Assembly: GCA_965229545.1 (NCBI GenBank)
Contig: OZ245887.1
Span: 1,178,001-1,242,000 of the forward strand
Length of the DNA: 64,000 nt
Origin: Megaera sp965229545
GTDB taxonomy: Bacteria; Pseudomonadota; Alphaproteobacteria; Rickettsiales; Rickettsiaceae
Direction: 5' to 3'
The first letter of the stretch is position 1. Every line of letters begins with the position of its first letter. Below the pieces are notes generated by a model that was not told the origin of the DNA, did not search any database, and worked only from the letters and a program-made list of their open reading frames with translations. Shown here in pieces: positions 18,256 through 28,329 of this stretch. A program made the translations under genes and the position numbers.

Positions 18256-18968
18256 TTAGTTTTGTGTAATGATATTAAGCCTGTAGAATTATACCTTGGA
18301 CATAATCTTTTAAATGAAAAAGTATTTTTACAAGAATTTACTTTTATAAAGAAAAATTCCATTCACAAATATTTATGGCCTCTTCATAACTGCCAAAAAT
18401 CTTCTGGTCTTTCTATGTTATCAGAGAATAATATGTGGCATGGAATAAATGTGAACTACAATACAGATAATTATTTAGAAACCTTTGTTTTTTTTTTACT
18501 CAAAAAGAAAATGAACAAGTGATAGATTTATATCTGAATCACTTTTATATTTTAGAGCGCTTTGTCGTTTATTTTAGAAATAAAGCTCAACACTTAATTA
18601 ATTGTTGTGATCAAAAAACCCTTGCTTTCTCTCCTTTTTATAAGAAAGAGATAAATAACCTAGTTACACAGGAGACTCCGTTATTTTATGCTAAAAATAA
18701 TTTTTTTAACAGTACTATTATTCATAAAATTTATTTAAATCATGGAAATACTTATATTCCGTATCAAGCATCTAAATGTTTATATTATTATACTTTAGGT
18801 AAGTCAATGAAGGAAATTGCCTGTATTCTCTCTATTTCTCATAGAACTGTAGAAAGGCATTTGCAGAACATTAAAACTAAATTTAGCCTAAATTATTATC
18901 AACAGCTAGTAGATTTATCAAAACAACATAATATTGATAAATTACACTTAGAACATTTTAAAAATTAA
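18106..18968 (+). pseudogene. LuxR-family transcriptional regulator split at a T10 tract
   Basis: The first frame (18106-18522) starts MESLIFQASLNAISYNKSII and holds the N-terminal sensor-like domain. It breaks after ten consecutive T bases (about 18488-18497). The next frame continues TQKENEQVIDLYLNHFYILE, and ends with a LuxR-type HTH: YTLGKSMKEIACILSISHRT followed by VERHLQNIKTKF. An 11-T tract would restore one 287-residue protein. The regulator may be inactive, phase-variable through the T tract, or intact with a sequencing error. It may once have controlled neighbouring accessory genes; no ligand can be named. Confidence 0.7.
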
Positions 18969-19136
18969 ATTCTGGTTATTAATAACTAAGAAGATTAATG
19001 TACGTCCTTTATTTTACAAATTTACAATCCTAGGAGACGACGGTTTTATCATACCTTCCTTGCTTTTCTTTTTATTAGAGGAAATACCATTAGTAAAGTA
19101 CCTTTGCTACACAAGAGTTACCATACTTCATTGATG

Positions 19137-20621
19137 TCGGGTTGGAAGAAGCCCCAATTGAAAAGCTTGCCTCTGTCCGCTGCTCAAACTAGCCGTACAG
19201 TTTGCCCGCATCCAGCTTTCACAAAGTAGCATGTATATGCTGGTTCAACGAAGGTATTAGTTTGATAAGACTTACTAGCCTCAACTTTTAATATCTGTTG
19301 GCATACCCTATCATAGATAGTTGGTATTCCAAGGTGAGGTTGCTCACCTTGTTGTCCCTTCTTGGGAATAAGATGTTGTTTAACTGGTTGCAGTTGATAT
19401 GTCTGTGCTTTTAGTTCATCGTGTAACCGTTTCAGATTTTCTTCACGGTTACTTTCAAACTCCTCGATGCTCTGACCATCTTATACCTGCTGCTCCTTTA
19501 TTCGATTACACCTTCTCCCAAGCTAACTCAAAGTTCTTCTGCTGATATACTTTATCCACTAATGAGTGGAACTTCCTTTTACCTGTTGGATTAAGCCAAT
19601 CTGCTAATTTCCTCGGTTTATCGCTTCTGGGTTTTTCACTTAGGGAACTTATCCTCACCATAATTCTTACTCATTAGTTTCTTACTTTCTCCAGTTCACT
19701 CAACTGCCGCTTTGCAGTTGCCATACTTTCATATGGTCATATGGCTTAAGATACTATTCAGTTGTTCGACTACTCATAGGTCTTCGCTTCCTATTTCGCT
19801 TCCACTTATAGGGTCACTTACCTTAGTGCCACCTTGAAACCTATGAATCCTGCTGGAGTCACGTATTGATCTTCCATATCGTGCAATCTGCAAATACCTT
19901 GGTTCAATGGGTGAATGAAAGCACCTTACTTAGCCTCCATAGTGCAGGCTCGACCTTACCCATCTTTGGCCGACCAGTTCATTGGTGAGATAACTCTCCT
20001 CGATTATAGCCCGGTATTTCTAACCCCTTCAGATTCCACCTCACAATGGACACCCTCTATCCTCCAAGGTCTTTCAGCATCAGCCAGTAAGAAATTACCC
20101 CCACTTTTGGATACAGTGTTCCTCATCCGAGCACCTAAGGCACTTTAACCCTCAGGATCAATGCGCTTGCCCAGCGCACACTACACACCACTCTGCCACC
20201 TTCTTGTCTTCCATTTCTTTCCTATTATTTCTAGTTATAAAATGTACCTTGCTCCAACTATTTCTATCTGGGACAAGGAAGGCTTATCCAGTTACTGCAT
20301 TTATCCTTGTTACCATGCTGTTACTATCACTCCATGAGGTAAAATACCGTATCAGTCAAATTTCAGTATCTTAGGTTTCTTTCCCCAACATTTCGCTCTG
20401 GTTCAGCTCTCAGATTTTAGTAGGTTTTCAAGGCCACTTATATATTCTGTTTTCGCTACGGCCTGGTAACTCGCTCACCACTCTTAAAAGTAGCTTTGTC
20501 AGTAGACTTACATTTTAATTTCTCTCCACATTGCTACGAAGCTATGACGAGGTTCTGAGACTTTTACCTCGGCAAGACTGGACTGTCTCCTGATGAATAA
20601 ATACGCCTTATCTGGATACAC
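19137..20621 (-). mobile_element. Group II intron remnant
   Basis: Read on the minus strand, the 5' end GTGTATCCAGATAAGGCG (20604-20621) matches the usual GUGYG...CCAGAUA start of a bacterial group II intron. A domain-I-like structured region follows for about 900 bases. Next comes a broken reverse transcriptase, then a degenerate domain-V-like segment (GCTGGATGCGGGCAAACTGT, about 19193-19212). The 3' boundary near 19137 is a guess. The upstream exon encodes SGSKEELQDIVAKAKNTFDM, so the intron lies in some coding sequence that I could not identify. Internal deletions make splicing unlikely. Confidence 0.65.
19285..19661 (-). pseudogene. Group II intron reverse transcriptase, truncated
   Basis: It starts at the ATG at 19659-19661 (MVRISSLSEKPRSDKPRKLA). 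The frame reaches FELAWEKV, then a TAA, and then a one-base shift before QSIEEFESNREENLKRLHDE, LIPKKGQQGEQPHLGIPTIY and DRVCQQIL. These are RT motifs 0-1. The sequence ends there: the catalytic YADD, maturase and DNA-binding domains are absent. The protein is dead. Confidence 0.75.
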
Positions 20622-20863
20622 AAAATGCAACCCACATATCAAAGGTATTTTTGGCCTTAGCAACTATATCCTGTAATTCCTCTTTTGAACCACTAGTTAA
20701 TTATGATGAATTGTTAAATCTCTAGATAGATTTAACCTTAATAACTATATTGAATTTTATAAGAAAAAGGTTGATAATTAGATAATACAATTAATTTTAT
20801 CTGTACAATTTTATTCGAATATAATAGGTTTAAAATCTATTAATCAAATTAATTAACTTATGT

Positions 20864-21193
20864 ATGGTACAGGAAGAATTTATTAATACAATACTTAATA
20901 TATTATCACCGATATCCAATATTACTACAGTAAAGAGCCAAGGGTTTGTAGGTCTATATAAAGATAAAGTTATGTTTGGTAAGATAATTTCCCAAAGTGT
21001 TTTATTTTTAAGTGATGGTAATAAATTTATGGAAGTAGAAACTAAGTTAATAACTAAGTTACTTAAACCTAAAAACAAAATTGATCAATCTGATCTTGAT
21101 ATATTTTTATTCGAAGCTAATAAAGCGTGGTGGTTAGCTAAAGGAAAAACTATAACTATTTCGAATACAAAAGAATTTTTAACAAAAATCTAA
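20864..21193 (+). CDS. TfoX N-terminal-domain-like protein
   Basis: 109 residues starting MVQEEFINTILNILSPISNI. The core GFVGLYKDKVMFGKII...SVLFLSDGNKF matches the TfoX_N pattern (G-x-Y-x-D-x-x-MF-x-x-I, then a strand LFL). The tail is Lys-rich and does not match TfoX_C. It is intact and lies inside the 3.1-kb segment between the 362-bp inverted repeats. Function in this organism is unknown; DNA-uptake regulation is known only for distant relatives. Confidence 0.55.
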   Translation: MVQEEFINTILNILSPISNITTVKSQGFVGLYKDKVMFGKIISQSVLFLSDGNKFMEVETKLITKLLKPKNKIDQSDLDIFLFEANKAWWLAKGKTITISNTKEFLTKI

Positions 21194-21387
21194 CAGGCAT
21201 TAAAGCTGTTGTAATAAGTATCTTTGTGTATTACCACACATTATGATATAGTAAAGCCAATAAATTCTAGCAACAATTATGGAAAAATATCTCCTCGAGT
21301 TAACATTTGTTTTGTGTGACGTGAAGTCACTGATTGAATTGTTTAGCAGATAAAAAATCTGACTAAACCAAGTGTAATTTTATCAAT

Positions 21388-21749
21388 GTAATGCCCATTT
21401 TTAAAGAACCTGTGGTACATTAAATAAGAGACAGGAAAATTAACTAGTAAAGGACTAACGATTTTTTGAAATTCTATGATTATAGATTTATTATAACTAA
21501 TAGCATTTAAGCTAGCTTGAAATATCAAAGATTCCATATTTTAAAACCTACAACAATATTTATATAATAAAATGTTATATAACGATTATAACTTAAAGTA
21601 GTTCTTATAAGTCAAACTATTTTTAATAAGCCATACATACATTTATAATCAGCTATTTTGTAACACAGGTAACTTTTCAAGAAAGTTAATAATATTTTTA
21701 TTTAAAAGTGAGTATTTATTACGGATTTTTAAATAGATAAATTTCTGCT
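21388..21749 (-). repeat. Right arm of the 362-bp inverted repeat
   Basis: An inverted copy of 17894-18255. It carries a truncated copy of the LuxR-like gene's 5' end (start at 21537). This copy keeps the first 50 codons and then runs into unrelated sequence to a stop at 21343. It ends about 110 bases before the start of the big CE-clan gene, so it could supply that gene's upstream region. Confidence 0.95.
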
Positions 21750-24700
21750 GTAATAATTTAAACTAACTAATTCGCTAAGTTTTCGGTGAATACACAAGTA
21801 CTGGTTAAACAAAGTATTAGAGTTTTTTTAATTAAATTAGGTAGGAGCAATAATAAGGTATGTCAAAATTTAATCAAGAGCAACAAAGTGATTTACAGCA
21901 TGAACAGTTAAATATGATACCGTTCATTCAACCGGAAATAGTTAGAAGTGAGGTAGAGAATTTAGCTCAGGGCCTTGCTAAAGTGAAGATTAGTTCATTA
22001 TCCACAAAAACAGGAATAAATATTGACTGTAGTTATCGTTATACTGAAGGTAATATAGACACCTATGTTAATAATTTTATTAGATTTAACTTAGGAGGTT
22101 TCAATGAAGGATGTCAGTTTTTACTAAAAAATAAAATTGAAAATTTTTATGTTATTTATTCGGGAGCAGTAGATAATGCTGAACAGGGTTCTAGTTTAGA
22201 TATTTTTTTTGATAAACAAAAGCAATTAGCTCCAGATAGTGGACTGCGTGATGATCGGAAAGATGTTTTTGATGAATTATTACCAGTAATTTGTCGAGAA
22301 GAAAACTGTAAAGCCAAGATACTATTTCCTTATAATATTACTAATTTCCATTGGCTTACTGGAGAAATTATTTTAATTAAGGAAGGAAAGAATGTTTCTG
22401 TAGAAATTACACTCATAATCCCTATGGAAGTGGTAGTGTATCAAAAGATAATTATCAGGTTGTTCGATCTGCTATAATAAAAAGAATAGAGGAAAGTGGA
22501 TTAACTGTTTCCTTTATAAAAGGTCAAAAGAGCCAGTTTTCTTTGCCACGACAAAATAGTGAAGATGATGCATCTTGTGGGGTAATTGCTGCAGAGGAAA
22601 TAATTAAAAGAATCCAGAATATTGATCTAACTTTAGATAATTCATATCCAGTAGGAGCAGAACAGCTAAGGATCTCACAACTGCAATATTTAGAGGAAAA
22701 ACTTGGTCAAGGTGATAGGGTTTTTCAGTTGTTTAGAAAAGAGGTAATAAGTCAATTTAGGTGGGAAATTTACCCATATGATACGGAAGAAAAATCTGAA
22801 ATAGATAAGTTGAAGTATCCGCTACAACAAAGACAAACTAGGGACAGCTACATAGAGGAAGAAAGTTACTCTAAGCCTGATCAAAGCGATAGTAAGCACT
22901 GGAGTATAGCCTCTAAAATTCGGACTGAAATTAATACCGGAAAAGATATTATCCATAAAATTACCCAGCAAGAACACAGCGATAGTGCAACAATAGTGAT
23001 CGGTAGGACAGGTAGTGGTAAAAGCACATTAGTGAATTATCTAGTTATGCCTGAAAGAATTACTGTGGAGAAAAATAAATATGATATGGTTAAGGTCAAT
23101 GGCGGAGTTGCAGAGGTCGGGGATGGAACAGTTGCACATACTACTGTGCCTAACAAAGTAGGAGAATATTGGGACTGCCCAGGTTTTGACGATAATAGGC
23201 ATGAAGGACAGGATATAGTTAATGCATTTTATATTAGAGAAGTTTTTGCTTTGCCAAAACTAGCAAAATTAATGTTGGTAATACAATGGGATGAGCTAAA
23301 AGGTAGTGTAAGAATAATTAAAAAGCTTATGAAAACTTTAGGGGGGTTATTTAACAATATCGATGATATTCTTCCTGCCTTAAGTATAGTTGTTAGCAAA
23401 GTTCCACAGAATAAAACTAAATTAGTACAGCTACATATAGAGAGATTACTGGAAGGTTTAGATAGTCAAGAGGATTTGTATGCAAAAAGAATTCTTGAAT
23501 CATGTATTAAAACTGGACTTATTCCACTATTAGTTTTTACTGAAATAGAACCTACAAATAATCCGCAGCCAATTGTAGATTTGATAGGTAGCAATCAAGA
23601 GATACTATCGAGTTTGGCAGAGCGCAAGTATGTATCAATACCAAAAGTAAATATATCTGTAGCAGCAGAATCTCAGGTTTTTGTTGATAAATTGGTGATT
23701 GAACTTAGCAATAACATATATCGTGATATTAATTACTTGGTAGGGAAGCACAAGGAATTTGTTAGTAAACTTTGTGATGTAAAAAAAGGATTACCAGAAT
23801 TAAGTCATTTGATGGTACGGCTAAAAGAAGTTACGGAGTACCAAAATGAAATAAAAGTTTTGGTAGATAAATTAAACCAACTAAACCCTAGTGAGGATGT
23901 TAATTCTCTTATAGTGACGAAAAGAGCACTAAAAACTATAGAAGAATATCCTACACAGTTTGATATAGATATTAGTGAAGAGTGTAGCAGACTAATTAGT
24001 CTAATTGAGCAGTTTGAATTCTTTATACAGATAAAACCAGATACAATTAAGATTTTTGATTATGCACTTGTAAAGCCTGTTTTTCAGGGCATAGAAAATG
24101 CGGTGAAGAAAGAGATAGAATTATTTGTAGGACGTCTAAGTACTCCAATTTATGACAAATCACAAAAAATTTTAGAACATTTTGTATCTTAAGTTAATGA
24201 ATATATAACAAAACAAGTAACAAAAACTTCTGAATCAATTAGTTTAAAAGATATGCAAAAGTGTCAAGCTTTTGTAGAGAGAGTAGAAAAATTATTAACT
24301 ACTTTTGCTTTTGATACACCTAACACTAAAATTGATAAATTGTTTGGAATTGTTGAACAATTGAATGATTCTTTCCTTATAGAAAAGTTTGAGTATTTGG
24401 CTATTTATAGAACTCTGGTTAACCAGTTTCCTGAATATTTTGACCACGGTAGGTATTACGCAAGCTTAGATGATGTTATGAGGCCTATCGGTTCTGTACG
24501 TGAAAATTATGGTAAAGCACAAGAAGAACAACAAAAAATTTGGCATAATAACTTTGATCAGGTTTTTGAGGTGTTATTCGAACAAATTAAAAAAATTACA
24601 CAGTTAAACCCAGATCTTTCTAGAATGGCAGGGTTGGCAGCCAATATAGATAAAATTTATAATATCTTATCTGAGAATACAGAAGCTACCCTTGAACTGG

Positions 24701-26298
24701 TTTTATCAGAACTGTGTTCTAACAGTTCTGATAAAATATTGTTATTAGCTTTAAGAAATGCATGTGATATTGTTAAAAAGGTAGAAGATTTAAAGAAAAT
24801 AGGTTTAAAAATTGAGCAAATAAAAGCAGAAGCTTTAAAAGCTAGTATCGGTGAAATTAAGGTATTAATAAAAGAATCTTTTACTAAGCTATACCAGGAA
24901 ACAGCAAAAAATATTGTCCACGAAGTAAGCAGCGTTGTTAAAAAACATTGCAGTTCTCTATCAGACTACCAACAAAAATTATTACTATCTATTACTAAAC
25001 AAGGGGAAATCAGTGATTTGCTTATTGGATTTGGTAATGAAGCTTTTTATTCTTGGCCCGGGTCTTCACATCTTGTTGTTCCAATTCACCAAGATAGAGA
25101 ATTAAAATTACTTCTTCAAACTTTACCTGAGGAACTAAAATTTTATTTATTAGAGAAATCAGCTAATATTTCGAATAAAGTAAAAGAGCTGCATGAATAT
25201 ATTATATCTGATCCAGTAGGTCGGGTATTACAAAATTTTACTTCAAAAGTGTTAGAAGAATTTGGAATACTAGAGAGGTACAATCAAAATATTAATAATA
25301 TAAAACAGGATCTTGAAGGATTCTTAAAATACCTTAGTGAACCACTAGCGAATATAGTGACAATAAATAATATAATAACTAAAATTCCTGAGTGGTTACG
25401 ATTTAAGGATATATCGCCTGAAATTAACCAAGCTTTAGAAATTCCCTTTTCAAGAGATAAAGTTATTCATTCTATAGAGAAAATAAAAGCAGAAGTAAAG
25501 ATATTATGTAACTGGTATAATTCGATCAATGTAATACATGAAGTAATCATGAAGTTTGGGTATAGTTTTTATAAGCAATATCCGGTTATCAATGATCAGA
25601 ACTTTGCTAAATTTTTTAGTATGTTATCACAAAAAGATCAAAGCCTAGATTTGCCTTTTTTAAGTGCTAATAAGGTAATTTCTAACCAACTCAATTCATT
25701 ATTAGATCATAGTTGGCGAAATGGAAAAGTTAAATTAGATTTTGATAAAGACAGCCAGGAAATGGTTTTTCCTGGTCAATGTATTGTTCTGAGTAAAATA
25801 CTAGGATCTATTGACCAATATCCAACTGTTAAATCAGTAAAAATCTATGCACAAGGTACTGTTGTACTAGATACTAATCTTGTTAAGAAAGGCGTAAACT
25901 TTACAATTCTTGCTCCATATTGGGATATAGCTAAGCCAGTAGAGATAGATCTAAGTGGACAAGATGCCAAGATTTACAGTACGGGGCAACAAGCTGCCGT
26001 AGGTTATCGGATGACTGATGGTAGAGGGGTGTCAGGGATGGATGGTCTTGATGGTCAGAGAGGGGGCGATTCTGGTAGTTTCTATGCAGTAGGATATAAA
26101 TTTACAAAATTACCAAATGAAATTAAGTTTAAATTAACAGGTGGTAATGGAGGTGATGGTTAAAGAGGCGGAGATGGAGCAGATGGTCATAGCGACCTTA
26201 ATGCTTCTTTAGTAGATTTTTATAATGATCACAATTGTTTTAGGTTAAATCCAGAGTGGCAGAATAGATATGACTTTGGGAAGATGTATAATAGAATA

Positions 26299-27430
26299 TT
26301 ACTCTGGTCTTTAAATATTGAACATTATATAGTAGCATAAGCTATTTCTTTCTTTTGAAAATAATTTTGAATTTTTATACCATTAAACTGAATTTGTGTT
26401 AAATAGGACCGTACATTAATTGTTAAATCTTTTACTGATTTTAGTACTCGAAAATTATTGGAGTTAGCTTTGACATCTTGGTTTACAAGTTCTTGTGGAT
26501 TCATATCAGGACAATATGATGGTAAATAAAACAATTCTAGCTTGTCCTTATGTCTTTCTACATAAGCTTTTACCTTTTTACTGTGATGCACTCTATGATT
26601 ATCTAATATCAAAAATATTTTCTGCTTAATTTGTCTGATAAGTCTACCTAAAAATTCAATACACTTTTTGCTGGTAAAATTATCTTCAAATACCATCCAG
26701 TTCATAAACCCTTGCGGACTAATAGCAGCTAGCATATTACATTTAAATCTTGAGCCACTTCTCTTGATTGCTGGGGTCTTGCCTTTAAGACCATATGTTT
26801 TACCTCGATTATCTGTTGATTGTATCCCCATTTCATCTCCCCAATAAATTCTAGCACTTTCTTTCATTGCACGAGACTTGATTTCTGGATATGTGACTGT
26901 TAACCATTCTTTTATCTTCTCTGGATTACGTTGATAGGCTGATTTAATTGGTTTTTGAGACGTAAAACCCAATCTATTCATAATTTTTCTTATAGAACGC
27001 CTGTTATACTGATAAAGGTAATTGGATTCTATATATTCTTGTACCACTTTACTATTCCATAACGTATAATCCATTCCCAATTCATCAGGTGTATGTGATA
27101 AAATTTTAGATTTTAATTCCTCTTCTTGATTTTTACTGATTTTAGATCCTGTTCCTACCTTTACTCCTCGCTTCTTATAGCGAAAGCTTTCTTCCTTATA
27201 AATTTTGTACTCTTTAAGATATTTCCATATAGAACTCCTAGAAAACCCAAAGGTAATAGATGCTTGTTTCTTGCTTATTCCATGTATAACTATTGCTTCC
27301 ACTGCTTTCTTTCTTAATATCTTGAGATCGCTTGGTGATAATTTTTTATTAGACATTTTGTTATTACTCTTGATACAATATCATTATATCATTTCTCTAA
27401 TGTTAGTTCAATATTTAAAGGCCGGAGTAA
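26299..27430 (-). mobile_element. IS630-family element, copy 3 (1,132 bp)
   Basis: TA duplications lie at 26297-26298 and 27431-27432. It sits inside the giant effector gene, between codons for AGA-A and TA-GAA; removing the element and one TA gives AGA-ATA-GAA in frame. The left end has one difference from copy 1 (GGTCTT for GGCCTT). Confidence 0.95.
26325..27356 (-). CDS. IS630-family transposase, copy 3
   Basis: A 343-residue intact DDE transposase. It differs from the others near the C-terminus by NYFQKKEIA in place of NYFKKKEIA. All catalytic motifs are as in copy 1. It is oriented against the gene it interrupts. Confidence 0.93.
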   Translation of the reverse strand: MSNKKLSPSDLKILRKKAVEAIVIHGISKKQASITFGFSRSSIWKYLKEYKIYKEESFRYKKRGVKVGTGSKISKNQEEELKSKILSHTPDELGMDYTLWNSKVVQEYIESNYLYQYNRRSIRKIMNRLGFTSQKPIKSAYQRNPEKIKEWLTVTYPEIKSRAMKESARIYWGDEMGIQSTDNRGKTYGLKGKTPAIKRSGSRFKCNMLAAISPQGFMNWMVFEDNFTSKKCIEFLGRLIRQIKQKIFLILDNHRVHHSKKVKAYVERHKDKLELFYLPSYCPDMNPQELVNQDVKANSNNFRVLKSVKDLTINVRSYLTQIQFNGIKIQNYFQKKEIAYATI

Positions 27431-27948
27431 TAGAACTAGTAAAAGGCCAACAGGGATTTCAAGGGGGTGATGGGGGTACTGGAGGAATACCTGGAAAGGG
27501 AGGAAATAAAGGTTATGCATATATTTATGATTTAGAACATGGGCAATCTCCTTGGACTTGTACAGGTAAAATAGGTAATGATGGGAAACCTGGAAAAGGA
27601 GGATATTTTGGTGATAATTTAAAGGTATGGTATTATCAAAATCAGTGGGATCCAGCAGTAAGGCACTATGAACAGCATAAGAGTGGTTATCAATACCTAT
27701 CACATAGCGGTTACTATATAGATACTTATGTAAAAGCAGAAGACGGGGTTATAAAACCTAAAAAATATTACAGTCCTATAATCAAGCATACGATACCAAT
27801 TTTACCTAAGTTAGCTCAATCATTGATAAAAGATTTTGCCGAAAAAAGCGATGTAATTGAAGATAACATTTATTACACTTTAGAAAGACCTATATTAGAT
27901 GAATTTATGCACGGAATTAGCATTATAGGAGAAAATGCTGCAATATAA

Positions 27949-28329
27949 AGTTGTTATAAAAGCTTATACAGAGTCTCATAAAACCCAAAAAGAAAATTAT
28001 TCAATTCGCTCACAGAAATGATTTGTGCCGGGGTATTATAGACTTGAAAATGTTACAAGAGGAAGTAAGTTGTTAAAAAATATAAGCTTTCAGCTAATAA
28101 TGTCTAAGTAATTATATTATGTCGTTAAGTTATTGGCCAGACTTAAGGCTGTTTAGAAAGAGAATATTTATCTGTAAAAAATAATACTAGCTTACAAAAA
28201 TAAAATGAATTTTTAGTAAATAATTGCATTATTAATATAATCGAAAATTAGAAATTCAATTATATCCAGAAACTTTATTAATAAGTACTGGATAGAATAA
28301 AAAAATATTTAACTACTCACAAATAAATT
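27949..28329. other. AT-rich gap between the two giant effector genes
   Basis: About 380 bases with stops in all frames and no repeat or RNA that I recognise. It should contain the promoter of the next gene, but no convincing -35/-10 pair can be picked out. Confidence 0.4.

Larger units (their letters stand above)
21860..27948 (+). pseudogene. Giant multidomain effector: CE-clan protease, P-loop GTPase and collagen-like tail, broken
   Basis: Joining the pieces gives about 1,650 residues. The N-terminal part (21860 to about 22700) looks like a CE-clan/Ulp1-type peptidase: NFHWLTGEII (His), THNPYGSG, then LPRQNSEDDASCGV with Gln and the nucleophile Cys at 22576-22578. A GTPase domain follows with Walker A GRTGSGKST (from 23002), HTTVPN and DCPGFDDN (G3). 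A long helical region comes next. A Gly-rich collagen-like tail (VSGMDGLDGQRGGD, GGDGGTGGIPGKGG) lies near the end. Lesions are a frameshift near 22,408, in-frame TAA at 24190-24192 and 26161-26163, and an IS630 insertion at 26297-27432; removing the IS restores the frame exactly. CE-clan enzymes in Rickettsia and Orientia act as host-directed deubiquitinases. A similar injected role is inferred. Confidence 0.75.

Noticed and set aside
19915..20148. A 77-codon open frame within 19915-20148
   Set aside because: It lies antisense in the structured RNA region of the group II intron and has no protein-like character.
27205..27432. A 247-codon open frame starting at 27205 and running to 27948
   Set aside because: Its first 75 codons are IS630 sequence read in antisense; the real part is the continuation of the giant effector gene after 27432.
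26000..27600. Gly-rich repeats as an independent short tandem-repeat or mycobacterial PE-PGRS-like gene
   Set aside because: The repeats are in frame with the GTPase-helical protein once the stop and the IS are removed, and are better seen as its collagen-like tail.
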